A stretch of DNA of 64,000 nt from Nostoc sp. FACHB-152. GTDB taxonomy: Bacteria > Cyanobacteriota > Cyanobacteriia > Cyanobacteriales > Nostocaceae. How positions within the stretch are numbered: the stretch's first letter is position 1; each line of letters starts with the position of its first letter. Location of the stretch: contig NZ_JACJRV010000001.1 in the NCBI RefSeq assembly GCF_014697475.1, positions 461,266-525,265 on the forward strand, written 5' to 3'. This document shows, one piece after another, positions 17,736 through 26,849 of the stretch. Made by a program: the position numbers and the translations under genes. The notes under the pieces were generated by a model. It saw only the letters and a program-made list of their open reading frames with translations. It did no database searches and had not been told where the DNA came from.

Positions 17736-18395
17736 ATGGCAAAAATTCTTACAGTGCATCCGGATAATCCCCAAAGCCGCCGAATAGAGGAAATAAAATC
17801 TGCACTATCTAATGGTGCGGTTATGCTTTACCCAACTGATACTGTTTATGCGATCGGTTGTGATTTAAATTCTAAGTCGGCGGTGGAACGCGTGAGGCAA
17901 ATTAAGCAGTTAGCAAACGATAAACCATTAACATTTTTATGTCCTTCATTGTCAAATGTAGCGACTTATGCGTTTGTTAGTGATACAGCTTATCGGTTGA
18001 TGAAGCGGCTAATTCCTGGCCCTTATACATTTTTGCTACCGGCTACTAAGTTAGTGCCGCGACTAGTGCAGAATCCTAAACGCAAAACTACAGGTATCCG
18101 CGTACCAGACCATACAGTTTGCCTAGCATTACTAGAAGCTTTAGGAAATCCAATTATTTCTACGTCGGCACATTTGCCACCCAATGAAAGTGGTAACGGC
18201 AAGTTTAGTACGGGTGTTGAACCCATACTATCGCGGGTAGAGTTATTTGATTATCTCGATAACTTAGTGGATGTAATTGTAGATACGGGTCAGGAACCAA
18301 CCTATGAGGTATCGACAATTGTGGACTTAACGGGAGACGAACCAATCATTACGAGACAAGGTTTAGGTTGGGAAGCAGTAGCAGCATGGGTATAA
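17736..18395 (+). CDS. Sua5/YciO/YrdC family protein (threonylcarbamoyl-AMP synthase-like)
   Basis: This family makes threonylcarbamoyl-AMP from threonine, bicarbonate and ATP for the t6A37 modification of ANN-decoding tRNAs, or in the YciO branch acts on related nucleotides. The 219-residue protein shows GAVMLYPTDTVYAIGCD near residue 22, KQLANDKPLTFLC near 60 and the substrate loop STSAH. I use ATG 17736 (MAKILTVHP); an in-frame start at 17670 would add a Pro/Cys-rich stretch encoded by a C-rich intergenic repeat. The KQLANDKPLTF form, in place of the KxR motif, is closer to YciO, so tRNA function is likely but not certain. Confidence 0.83.
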   Translation: MAKILTVHPDNPQSRRIEEIKSALSNGAVMLYPTDTVYAIGCDLNSKSAVERVRQIKQLANDKPLTFLCPSLSNVATYAFVSDTAYRLMKRLIPGPYTFLLPATKLVPRLVQNPKRKTTGIRVPDHTVCLALLEALGNPIISTSAHLPPNESGNGKFSTGVEPILSRVELFDYLDNLVDVIVDTGQEPTYEVSTIVDLTGDEPIITRQGLGWEAVAAWV

Positions 18396-18763
18396 AAGTT
18401 AGATTTCATCAGCTGAAACACCTGTTTCAGAATCTAGTCAGAATAATGCTCCAGTTTTGGGATTGTCATACTGATCAAGCCGGGAACTGTTTAGCAGCAG
18501 ATAGGAGTAAAAGTATATACACCAAGCGTTTTAACGATTTGCAGACGTAATGATTATTTATAGCCGTCCCGCAATTTGGTTACGGAGAAAGAAAGCGACA
18601 CACTACTTTCCCTGTAACTTTTTGAAATTTCCTACAGTCATAGATATCAACAGTGCTGGCGATGAATCTTGGATGGATGAATAATAAGTTTCCAGACAAG
18701 ACCTTTAGCAGGTGTTATCTTTGCGTTGTAGTTACGGTGCTATACTCTACCCTATAAAAATCC
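18396..18763. other. Intergenic region upstream of the HetZ-related gene
   Basis: No gene is supported; a short frame overlapping the end of the Sua5-type gene has no coding signs. A TATACT element at about 18740 could be the -10 box of the downstream gene, but I see no convincing -35 or NtcA palindrome. Confidence 0.35.
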
Positions 18764-19981
18764 ATGAAAGCCAACCTTGTAAATCTACCAATCTCCAAAC
18801 CTAATTTTATTGTTAACAATGTTGCTAATGAAGAAGTTTCCACTACAGATACTTTAGTGCAACTGTTGTGTCAAGAAATACAACCGCAAGTCAAGGCTGG
18901 CCCTGGGTGTGTACAAGCTGTGGCGCAACGCATAGCTAAAGAAGCCAAACGGATTTGTGAGAAGAGTTCTCGTATCCAAACATCTGGAGAAGTCCCATCT
19001 TGGCAGTTAACTTTGGCAAAACATCGTTTGCACAAGTGTCTGCATTATTACCAACTAGGTTCTCGGCGGGGACGGGTAGAGTTACACAGCAGCTTGGGTG
19101 CAATGGTTTATCGTCATGTTACCCCATCTGGCGCGGAGTATGGCTTTCAAGCTCGCTACAATTTGATTGAAGATTTTTTGCAAGCTTTTTATATTGAAGC
19201 TATCAAAGCTTTCCGTCGGGAAAATGAATTAGCTGAAGATTATCAACCACGCACCCAACTGCAATTAGCTGAATACATGGCATTTACAGAACAGTATGCC
19301 AAACGTCGTATCAGTTTAGCTGGTGGGAATAATCAACAATTAATTATCCTACGCGCTCAAGGCTTTGCGCGTCGTCAACCCCAAGAAACTCCTGTAGATA
19401 TTGAAATGGCTGTTGATTCTGCGAAAAGTGAAGAAGCAGAATCTTACCAACGCAATCCGGCGGTTCAGCAAATCCGCTCAAAAATGATTGCCCAAAGTAA
19501 TGTTGATATATCAGAAGAGTCAGAACGCGATCGCGTCATCTCTGAATTAGTAAAATATCTAGAATCTCAAGGTCAAACTGACTGCGTTGACTACCTCAGC
19601 CTGAAACTGCAAGACCTTTCTGCACCCGAAATCGACCACATTCTTGGTTTAACAGCCCGTCAGCGCGATTACTTACAACAACGCTTCAAATATCATGTTG
19701 AAAAGTTTGCCAAGCAACATCAATGGCAATTAGTCCATCAATGGTTAGGCGCAGGTTTAGACCAAAAATTAGGCTTGTCTTCCCAGCAGTGGGAAACTTT
19801 TATCAATGTACTGTCTCCTCAAGAACAACAACTTTTGCAGTTGAAAGCTGCAAAATATAGTGATCAGGAGATTACTAAAGCTCTTAAATGCACTCCTAAA
19901 CAATTACAAAAACGCTGGACTCAACTACTAGAAATTGCTTGGTCAATTCGTAATGGTAGTGATGAGGTGCAAACTGGTTGA
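18764..19981 (+). CDS. HetZ-related protein (heterocyst regulation family)
   Basis: The 405-residue protein resembles HetZ, a DNA-binding regulator of early heterocyst differentiation, in the segment LHKCLHYYQLGSRRGRVELH, then GAMVYRHV and YNLIEDFLQAFYIEAIKAFR (residues about 85-165). The C-terminal 100 residues (LSPQEQQLLQLKAAKYSDQE, then TPKQLQKRWTQL) look like a sigma-factor region 4 or LuxR-like helix-turn-helix. The family call is from memory of the motif, so I give moderate confidence; it is probably a paralogue rather than HetZ itself. Cytoplasmic. A HIP1 octamer at 20057 and three small membrane-protein genes follow it. Confidence 0.6.
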   Translation: MKANLVNLPISKPNFIVNNVANEEVSTTDTLVQLLCQEIQPQVKAGPGCVQAVAQRIAKEAKRICEKSSRIQTSGEVPSWQLTLAKHRLHKCLHYYQLGSRRGRVELHSSLGAMVYRHVTPSGAEYGFQARYNLIEDFLQAFYIEAIKAFRRENELAEDYQPRTQLQLAEYMAFTEQYAKRRISLAGGNNQQLIILRAQGFARRQPQETPVDIEMAVDSAKSEEAESYQRNPAVQQIRSKMIAQSNVDISEESERDRVISELVKYLESQGQTDCVDYLSLKLQDLSAPEIDHILGLTARQRDYLQQRFKYHVEKFAKQHQWQLVHQWLGAGLDQKLGLSSQQWETFINVLSPQEQQLLQLKAAKYSDQEITKALKCTPKQLQKRWTQLLEIAWSIRNGSDEVQTG

Positions 19982-20135
19982 GTTTAACCGCAGAGGCTGG
20001 CTGGGGTAAACACAAAGTTCCGCAGAGTAGTTGTTAAGGATGCTTTCAATCTAGAGCGATCGCTTTACCAGTTACTCTAGGTTATCAGAAGCTGCGATCG
20101 CACTCTATCAAATCAGCCACCAATAAAATTAAACA

Positions 20136-20489
20136 ATGGTTACAGTAGTTGTCGTTATTAATATTTTTATTTCCCTATTGTTATTGTTCATAGCTTGGCA
20201 AGTATGGAATATAAAGCAGCGAATAGCATGGGTAGCAGATAGACTAACTGCCTATGAAAAATGTTGCGATACTTGGTTATCTCAAGCACCTGTAAACCTT
20301 GGTATTAGTCAGCAAAATCTCCACAATCTTCGTCAGAGTAATCAATCCCTACAATTAAGAATCCAACTAGTGCGGCAAATTGTCAGCCTACTATTGCTAG
20401 GACAACGTTATTTTCCTAAGGGTAATCCTGTGGTGTTCAGGAAGACCGTAACTAAAACCGCAAAGAACAGTGGCAACATTTATGGATAA
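20136..20489 (+). CDS. Small membrane-anchored protein of unknown function
   Basis: The 117-residue protein has one N-terminal membrane helix (VVVVINIFISLLLLFIAWQV) followed by a charged, helical segment with two adjacent Cys (EKCCDTW) and a second, weaker hydrophobic stretch (IVSLLLLGQRYF). The tail is basic. It resembles the short cyanobacterial proteins found before YtxH-type genes. It is 48 bases before the next frame on the same strand, so probably the first gene of a three-gene set. Function unknown. Confidence 0.65.
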   Translation: MVTVVVVINIFISLLLLFIAWQVWNIKQRIAWVADRLTAYEKCCDTWLSQAPVNLGISQQNLHNLRQSNQSLQLRIQLVRQIVSLLLLGQRYFPKGNPVVFRKTVTKTAKNSGNIYG

Positions 20490-20585
20490 GCAATTGTCAC
20501 AATAAATTAACGGAAGAACCATTATTCTAGTTATGCAATGGCAGAAAACCCACCTAAAATGGGTGTAAGGAGAGAAACAATAAAG

Positions 20586-20936
20586 ATGTCTAATAACCGT
20601 TCTGGAGTCTTTTTTGGCGGTTTGATGCTGGGAGCTACTATCGGTGCTTTAACCGGGTTGCTGATTGCTCCTCGCACAGGGCGCGAAACGCGTAAACTTC
20701 TCAAGAAATCTGCTGATGCCATCCCAGAATTAGCAGAAGATTTATCAACAAGTGTGCAAATTCAGGCAGATCGGCTGTCTAATAATGCACTCAAAAACTG
20801 GGATGAAACTTTAGATAGGCTCAAAGAAGCGATCGCAGCTGGTATAGATGCAACTCAGCGCGAAAGTCAAGTCTTGAAGCGGGAAGCAGATCAAGAAGAC
20901 TCAGATTCACTTCCTCAGCCTTTGGAACGTTCATAA
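20586..20936 (+). CDS. YtxH-domain membrane protein
   Basis: The YtxH motif is plain: GVFFGGLMLGATIGALTGLLIAPRTGRETR, one Gly-zipper membrane helix followed by the conserved APxTGxxTR junction and an amphipathic helical tail. YtxH-type proteins are linked to stress in Bacillus, with unknown mechanism. I prefer ATG 20586 (MSNNRSG), where family members start, with AAGGAG 13 bases upstream; ATG 20538 in frame would add 16 polar residues. It ends 11 bases before the next gene, so the two are surely co-transcribed. Confidence 0.75.
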   Translation: MSNNRSGVFFGGLMLGATIGALTGLLIAPRTGRETRKLLKKSADAIPELAEDLSTSVQIQADRLSNNALKNWDETLDRLKEAIAAGIDATQRESQVLKREADQEDSDSLPQPLERS

Positions 20937-20947
20937 ATAGCATAACC

Positions 20948-21496
20948 GTGATTGATCCCCTGTTTTGGTTGGGACTATCCCTACTTTTAGTCGCCGCTAG
21001 TTTGACGGCTGTTTTAGTGGCGGCTATACCCGCTTTGCAAGAACTAGCACGCGCCGCCCGCAGTGCAGAAAAATTTTTTGACACCCTTTCCAGAGAATTA
21101 CCCCCAACATTAAATTCCATCCGCACCACAGGTAGTGAAATCACTGACTTAACCAATGATGTTAGTGAAGGTGTGAAAAGTGCTGGTCAAGTCGTTAAAC
21201 AAGTTGACCAAAGCATTGATGGTGCAAAAAAGCAAGCTCAAAATATTCAAGTAGGAACTCGCAGCATCTTTATTGGCATGAAAACCGCTTGGAAAACTTT
21301 TACACGCCAAAAATCTGCCAAGCGAACAGTTGAACGTTTACCGAGTGCCGAAAAACCACAGCTAACATTGCGAGAACGAGAAGCCTTAAGACCAGACAAC
21401 CGCCGTACTAAGGCAGAAGCTTACCGCTCCAAAGAAGATTATCATGAAGCTTCTAACTGGGATAACAGTTTTGAGGATGAAGATTACCTTACTTGA
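20948..21496 (+). CDS. DUF948-type membrane protein, GTG start
   Basis: The 182-residue protein has an N-terminal membrane helix (FWLGLSLLLVAASLTAVLVAA) and an extended helical region with ELPPTLNSIRTTGSEITDLT and heptad spacing, as in DUF948 proteins, which often pair with YtxH proteins. The tail is charged and disordered. The start is GTG 20948, which places the membrane helix directly at the N-terminus. Together with the YtxH gene it may form a membrane stress complex; that pairing is known, the function is not. Confidence 0.72.
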   Translation: MIDPLFWLGLSLLLVAASLTAVLVAAIPALQELARAARSAEKFFDTLSRELPPTLNSIRTTGSEITDLTNDVSEGVKSAGQVVKQVDQSIDGAKKQAQNIQVGTRSIFIGMKTAWKTFTRQKSAKRTVERLPSAEKPQLTLREREALRPDNRRTKAEAYRSKEDYHEASNWDNSFEDEDYLT

Positions 21497-22004
21497 GGCA
21501 GATGTACTAAATGCAGATATCAATACCTCGGTAGCAAATCGATTACAAGAGAATGGGAACGACTACGGGTTATGAGTCGTTCCCTGATGGTGTGTTGTTA
21601 TTAGCAGCTTAGTAAAGTGTTTGATAGTTTGCATACATTCTCAAGGAAGATTTACGATTGACCCTCCCCTGGCCCTACGGTGTACACACAAGTCGAAAAA
21701 CCCATTAGTTGCATGATAAATATCTTGTGGTCTGGGCTGGTAGCCCGTCCGTTGCGAGTAGGATGCCCACACCACAAGAGGTAATTTTATGCACTATTTT
21801 AGATGTGTCAGTCCAGTACCAAACTAATAGTTTTAAATTATACTGAATTTAGGTTATATTATCTAAGTTTAAAAGCGATCGCACCAGATACCTTACCCAA
21901 GATAGGCTATTTACCTCTCTGTAGAATGTAGTTAAAACAATAGCGAAAGTTTACCATTTGACCACTGAATAAAAATCTTGATTTATACATAAGGGTGACA
22001 ACAA
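21497..22004. other. Intergenic region with a Nostoc-type repeat
   Basis: No coding frame is supported. Around 21725-21782 lies a GC-richer stretch (TGTGGTCTGGGCTGGTAGCC, then CGTCCGTTGCGAGTAGG) with an imperfect self-complement between TTGTGGTCTGGG and CCCACACCACAA, which could fold. It looks like a dispersed repeat rather than a gene. A HIP1-like GCGATCGC is at 21875. Confidence 0.4.
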
Positions 22005-22415
22005 ATGGTTAATAATACACAATTCGTCTACTATCAGCATCCCCAAGAACCCCTGGAACTGACAGACAAAGACAAATTAGTAAGTTTTATTCAGAATCGG
22101 CGTGCAGTCAAACGTGTAATGAAACAGCAGACTTTTGCTGAACGTTTGTTAAAAACAATCATGATTTCCTCTATCTTAAGTGCAAACTTTTTTGGCATAG
22201 GTGCATTAGGATGCTGGGGATTAGAAATTATTGAGGCTAAGACTAAACCGATAATAATTAGCCAAGAGCAGCAATGGCAAGAACGCAAGCATATTTGCTT
22301 GGGTTGGATGCTATTTGGATTGGCTAGCTTTTTTGGTAGTGCTTCGTTGGGTAAAAAACCTGAAGTAGTAAAAGTTAAAGTTATTAGTACAGAAGATTTG
22401 AGCAAGGATAGGTGA
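22005..22415 (+). CDS. Two-helix membrane protein of unknown function
   Basis: The 136-residue protein has a polar N-terminal 50 residues (HPQEPLELTDKDKLVSFIQN), a hydrophobic segment ISSILSANFFGIGALGCWGL near 65 and a second one ICLGWMLFGLASFFGSASLG near 105, then a short basic tail. I know no named family. The gene stands alone between two plus-strand operons. A run of GGTGATAGGTAATAGGTAG-type repeat follows it. Confidence 0.6.
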   Translation: MVNNTQFVYYQHPQEPLELTDKDKLVSFIQNRRAVKRVMKQQTFAERLLKTIMISSILSANFFGIGALGCWGLEIIEAKTKPIIISQEQQWQERKHICLGWMLFGLASFFGSASLGKKPEVVKVKVISTEDLSKDR

Positions 22416-22567
22416 GAGGTTACAGGTGATAGGTAATAGGTAGAAGAGTTACAAACCTTGTGTGCCTAAGTTTTATCATTTGTTGATGTCATAAACTATG
22501 TTTTGATGGTTGGAAAAAACACAAGGTGAGAGATAATTTTTAAAAGATACAGGGGTAAATACCGTTG

Positions 22568-24343
22568 GTGCAACAACCAGAAAGCCAAGAAAGTTCCTCT
22601 TTGCAGGCTATCCAGCGTGTACTAGAAAGCTTGCGTAATTACCAATGGATTTCATTAGGAGCCTTGTCTAGCCTCTTATTATTAACAATTGCTAATGCGC
22701 TGACACCCCAAATATTTCGCTGGGGAATTGATCAAGGTATTAGCAAACAAAACTTACAAATAGTACTTTACAGCGCCGGATGGATGGTAGTTGCCGCGAT
22801 CGCTCGCGGTTTATTTAACTTTGGTCAAAGCTATTTAGCTGAAGCCGCTTCTCAAGGTGTTGCTTATGACTTACGAAACAAGATTTTTAGCAAAATTCAA
22901 AATCTCAGTTTTAGCTATCATGACCAGTCGCAAACCTCCCAACTGCTAACCCGTGTGACTAGCGACATTGAGCAAATCCGTACTTTTATTGGCACTAGCT
23001 TGATTCAGGTTATCGGTGGGATCGTCACCTTGGCAACTGTTGCCATAGTATTGCTAGTGATGAACTGGCGACTAGCTTTAATTACCCTGACGGTAGTACC
23101 AATAACAGCATGGTTGATGACGCAATTTATTACTCGCAATAGCCGATTATTCCGACAGGTACAAGAACAACTAAGCAACCTCAATGCTGTATTGCAAGAG
23201 AATTTAATCGGGATCAGAGTAGTCAAAGCCTTCGTGCGGGAGTCTGCCGAAAAATCACGTTACACAACCCTCAATGATGGCTTAGTCGATGCCAACATGA
23301 AGACTATTCGCGCCATCCGTAACACCTTTCCTTTTATCTTTCTGCTGAGTAACTTGGTGACTCTGGCAGTTTTTGGCTATGGGGGGGGGCTAGTGATTAA
23401 TGGCAGGTTCTCTATTGGGGAACTGGTAGCCTTTAACTCTTATTTAGCCTTGATTTTACAACCAATCTTATTAATTGGATTTGCTGCACCAGCGATCGCC
23501 AGTGCGGCTACCTCGGTGACACGCGTTTATGAAGTTGTAGATGCGGCGGTAGAAATAGGCGATCGCCCCAATGCCATTGATTTTGTTACCTGTGGCGGTA
23601 GAATTACCTTTGAGAATGTTTCTTTTCGCTATCCCGGAGCTACAACTGAAGCCCTCAAGAATGTTTCTTTTGAAACCAAGCCGAAAGAATTAATTGCCGT
23701 TTTGGGAATGACGGGTTCTGGCAAAAGTACAATTATGAACTTGATCCCCCGCTTTTATGATGTCACCCAAGGCGCAATCAGGATTGATGGGCGGGATGTG
23801 CGGGATTTTACACTTAAAAGTCTGCGATCGCATATCGGCATCGTGTTTCAGGAAACTACCTTGTTTTCTGGCACTATCCGTGAGAATATTGCCTATGCGA
23901 AACCGAATGCCAGCTTAGAACAAGTAATTGCAGTGGCAAAAACTGCCCAAATTCATGATTTTATTAGCAGCTTGCCCGATGGCTACGAAACGATGGTAGG
24001 TGAACGCGGCATTGGTTTATCGGGAGGACAAAAGCAACGGATAGCGATCGCCCGTACCTTATTAACTGATTACAGCATTTTGATTTTAGATGATAGTACC
24101 TCTGCGGTAGATGCGAAAACGGCGGCTCAGATTCAAGCGGAATTAGATGATTTAATGCGTCGAAAAGCTTGTGTAACCTTTGTTGTGGCTCAACGCATTA
24201 GTACCGTGAAGAATGCCGATCGCATTTTCTTAATTGATAAAGGAAATTTAGTCGCCCAAGGCACTCATGAAGAGTTAATGCAAACCAGTCCACTCTATGG
24301 TGCGATTTTGGAATCTCAAGTCAAGCAGAAGGAGAACAAATGA
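22568..24343 (+). CDS. ABC exporter half-transporter, subunit with degenerate ATP site
   Basis: A fused membrane (about residues 30-320) and ATPase (about 345-585) half-transporter of the MsbA/LmrA/BmrC class. The nucleotide domain has Walker A GMTGSGKST and a canonical signature LSGGQKQ, but Walker B reads ILILDDSTSAVD, with Asp for the catalytic Glu, and the switch His is Gln (VVAQRIST). Its own site should bind but hardly hydrolyse ATP. It overlaps the next half-transporter by ATGA, so the two make a heterodimer. The start is GTG 22568 (TTG 22565 is adjacent). Substrate unknown, drug or lipid export being typical. Confidence 0.9.
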   Translation: MQQPESQESSSLQAIQRVLESLRNYQWISLGALSSLLLLTIANALTPQIFRWGIDQGISKQNLQIVLYSAGWMVVAAIARGLFNFGQSYLAEAASQGVAYDLRNKIFSKIQNLSFSYHDQSQTSQLLTRVTSDIEQIRTFIGTSLIQVIGGIVTLATVAIVLLVMNWRLALITLTVVPITAWLMTQFITRNSRLFRQVQEQLSNLNAVLQENLIGIRVVKAFVRESAEKSRYTTLNDGLVDANMKTIRAIRNTFPFIFLLSNLVTLAVFGYGGGLVINGRFSIGELVAFNSYLALILQPILLIGFAAPAIASAATSVTRVYEVVDAAVEIGDRPNAIDFVTCGGRITFENVSFRYPGATTEALKNVSFETKPKELIAVLGMTGSGKSTIMNLIPRFYDVTQGAIRIDGRDVRDFTLKSLRSHIGIVFQETTLFSGTIRENIAYAKPNASLEQVIAVAKTAQIHDFISSLPDGYETMVGERGIGLSGGQKQRIAIARTLLTDYSILILDDSTSAVDAKTAAQIQAELDDLMRRKACVTFVVAQRISTVKNADRIFLIDKGNLVAQGTHEELMQTSPLYGAILESQVKQKENK

Positions 24344-26136
24344 GAGGTACAGGCGCGATTGTCGCATCCGACCAGCAAGCAACTCAGCAACTCTCCACCT
24401 TAAGACGCTTTCTACAATACTTTCGACCTTACAGCAAAGAAATCCCCATAGCCTTGACATTAGTACTGATTGGTGCATCTACCCAGGTGATCGGGCCGTT
24501 TTTACTGGGCTGGTCAATTGACCACCTAATTGCAAAGGGCAATTTGTCGGGTTTGCTGTGGTTATTAATGCTCTTAGGGCTAATCTACACACTTGGCATT
24601 TGGGCAATTCGTGGGCAAATTATTCGAGTCGGCTGGATTATGCAGCGATTGCTGGCTCAACTGCGACAAGATATTTTCAATAAAATTCAGAGTCTACCAC
24701 TCAGCTTTTTTGACCGCAGTGAAGCAGGCGATTTAATGAGCCGTCTGTTAAATGATGTTAATACTGTAAATCAGGCATTTGGACAGACAATCGCTCAAAT
24801 GCTAGGTAACATTTTCAGTTTAGTTGGCATTGTGATTGCTATGCTCTGCATTAACCTGCAACTTGGCTTATTGAGTAACCTAGTTGTACCGTTAATGATT
24901 TTGACGACAAGCTTGTTTGCTCGTTGGGCAAGAGCCAGATTCCGGGTGACGCGACAAACAATCGGCGAACTTTCCACCAAGCTAGAAGAAGATATTGGCA
25001 GTGTGCGTGAAGCCCAAGCATTTAATCGTGTAAATCTCAACATCGAAGAATTCGACACTCTTAACGCCGCCAATCGTGATGCTAATGTCCAAGCGGTAGC
25101 AATTACATCGGCATTTTTACCCTCAATTGATTTTCTTAACACCCTCGCAACCGCAGGTGTTTTAGCTTATGGAGGCTATCTTGCCGTCACTGGCGCAGCA
25201 ACAGTAGGTGTAATTACATCTTTCTTGCTTTATGTGCAGCAATTTTTCCGCCCGATACAAATTCTCAGTCAGTTCTACACCCAAGCTCAATCTGCCTTTG
25301 CTGGGTTAGAGCGAATTTTCCTGCTATTGGATGAACCATCGCAACTAAACGACGCACCTGATGCGGTAGAAATGCCACCTATCCAGGGCGAAGTGAGATT
25401 TGATAACGTCAAGTTTGGCTATAACCCTGAGCAATTGGTTCTCAAGGGAGTGAATTTACACGCCGCTCCTGGACAGATGATTGCCTTAGTAGGGCCGACA
25501 GGCTCCGGCAAAACTACAATCATTAACTTGATATTGCGTTTTTATGATGTGACTAGCGGTGCAGTGAAAATTGATGATATTGATGTCCGGAGTGTGACGC
25601 AAGCAAGTTTGCGTCGTCAGATTGGCATCGTGTTGCAAGACAATATTTTGTTTAGCGGGACTGTGGCAGAAAATATTGCTTTTGGTTGTCCCCAAGCTAC
25701 CCAAGCCGAGATTGAAGCCGCAGCCCAAATGGCGAATGTGCATGAGTTTATTACCTCACTGCCCCAGGGTTACACAACTCAATTAGGTGAACGGGGTGCG
25801 CCTCTTAGCCAAGGACAGCGACAACTGATTAGTATTGCTCGTGCGATATTGATTAATCCACGCATTTTGATTTTGGATGAAGCGACTAGTAGTATAGATA
25901 CTCGCACAGAAGCACTAGTACAAACTGCGATCGCTCGTTTGTTGCAAGGTCGTACCAGCTTTGTGATTGCCCACCGCCTCAGTACCGTTACCCAAGCTTC
26001 CCAAGTGTTAGTAATTCAACAAGGGCAAATTATAGAACAGGGTACTCATCGAGAACTGATTGATCGGCAAGGTGTGTATGCTAACCTTTATGCCCTGCAA
26101 TTAGGTGCAGCAGAAACCGCCGCCGCAGTGCGTTAA
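24340..26136 (+). CDS. ABC exporter half-transporter, catalytic subunit
   Basis: Partner of the preceding half-transporter. Six membrane helices occupy about residues 35-330; the ATPase has Walker A GPTGSGKTT, signature LSQGQRQ (Gln for the first Gly), Walker B ILILDEATSSID with the catalytic Glu, and switch His in VIAHRLST. The altered signature faces the partner's degenerate Walker site, while this subunit's good Walker site faces the partner's intact LSGGQ. This is the layout of asymmetric exporters such as TM287/288 and BmrCD. Translation is coupled by the ATGA overlap. Export substrate unknown. Confidence 0.9.
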   Translation: MRGTGAIVASDQQATQQLSTLRRFLQYFRPYSKEIPIALTLVLIGASTQVIGPFLLGWSIDHLIAKGNLSGLLWLLMLLGLIYTLGIWAIRGQIIRVGWIMQRLLAQLRQDIFNKIQSLPLSFFDRSEAGDLMSRLLNDVNTVNQAFGQTIAQMLGNIFSLVGIVIAMLCINLQLGLLSNLVVPLMILTTSLFARWARARFRVTRQTIGELSTKLEEDIGSVREAQAFNRVNLNIEEFDTLNAANRDANVQAVAITSAFLPSIDFLNTLATAGVLAYGGYLAVTGAATVGVITSFLLYVQQFFRPIQILSQFYTQAQSAFAGLERIFLLLDEPSQLNDAPDAVEMPPIQGEVRFDNVKFGYNPEQLVLKGVNLHAAPGQMIALVGPTGSGKTTIINLILRFYDVTSGAVKIDDIDVRSVTQASLRRQIGIVLQDNILFSGTVAENIAFGCPQATQAEIEAAAQMANVHEFITSLPQGYTTQLGERGAPLSQGQRQLISIARAILINPRILILDEATSSIDTRTEALVQTAIARLLQGRTSFVIAHRLSTVTQASQVLVIQQGQIIEQGTHRELIDRQGVYANLYALQLGAAETAAAVR

Positions 26137-26195
26137 CAAGTATTCCTACTCCCCACCCACTACTCCCTACTCCCATCCCAAGTAGTAACTCAAGA

Positions 26196-26681
26196 TTAAT
26201 TTGGTAAATTGGCAAACACCTGCGCTACTAAATCTTTAGTCTTAATTTCTAGACGCTGCCAATCAACTTCACCTAATTCATCAATTAAACTAGTATCAAT
26301 CTCAACAGCATCATTTTCCGGGGTGTAATTTGCAAAACATACTTGATAACACAGTTCCCACAAGTCAATACTGACTTTTTGCTCTTGACGTTGCAATTGC
26401 AAATGATATCCTGGATGGGGCATTGGCAAACGGGCAAGAGTATCACGAATTTCGTCTGCTTGTTCTGGTGTGGCACTTTCCATGTCTTGCAACAGTCTTG
26501 TTACTAAAGCCTTGGTTTCGTCAGTGGTACTGGGTGGCCAAATCAGTACATCTTGGTAGGTTCCCGTCCAAGCAGATGCGTCGAGTTGTTTACGAATGTT
26601 ATCGATAACTCTGATGAAAGCTGGTTGCATGAGGAGTTCTGCCTGTTGCCATGCAACTGGATTTGTTATTTTAGGTGGCAT
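26196..26681 (-). CDS. Conserved-looking cyanobacterial protein of unknown function
   Basis: The 161-residue protein is soluble and acidic, with WQQAELLMQPAFIRVIDNIR at the start, a Trp/Pro-rich WPPSTTDE, and a Cys-containing helix LWELCYQVCFANY. No signal peptide or membrane segment. I do not recognise a named domain. It is a single gene convergent with the ABC exporter and divergent from the kinase at 26850. Its balanced composition argues that it is real. Confidence 0.65.
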   Translation of the reverse strand: MPPKITNPVAWQQAELLMQPAFIRVIDNIRKQLDASAWTGTYQDVLIWPPSTTDETKALVTRLLQDMESATPEQADEIRDTLARLPMPHPGYHLQLQRQEQKVSIDLWELCYQVCFANYTPENDAVEIDTSLIDELGEVDWQRLEIKTKDLVAQVFANLPN

Positions 26682-26849
26682 CGGTCGTCAACAGCGATAC
26701 TGAAACAAAAGTTAATAAACAGGGTTTATAAAAAAGGTACGTTACGTATTTATTTCAAATCTTTTTTCAAGATAGCGGATTTCATGGAAAAAAATTTGGA
26801 GATATTTATTACCAGCTGGAAAATTAGGTAATAACTCTGGGGAGGGAAT

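Noticed and set aside
21725..21782. Structured RNA gene
   Set aside because: Only imperfect self-complementarity and repeat-like words; no match to a known RNA family that I can recognise.
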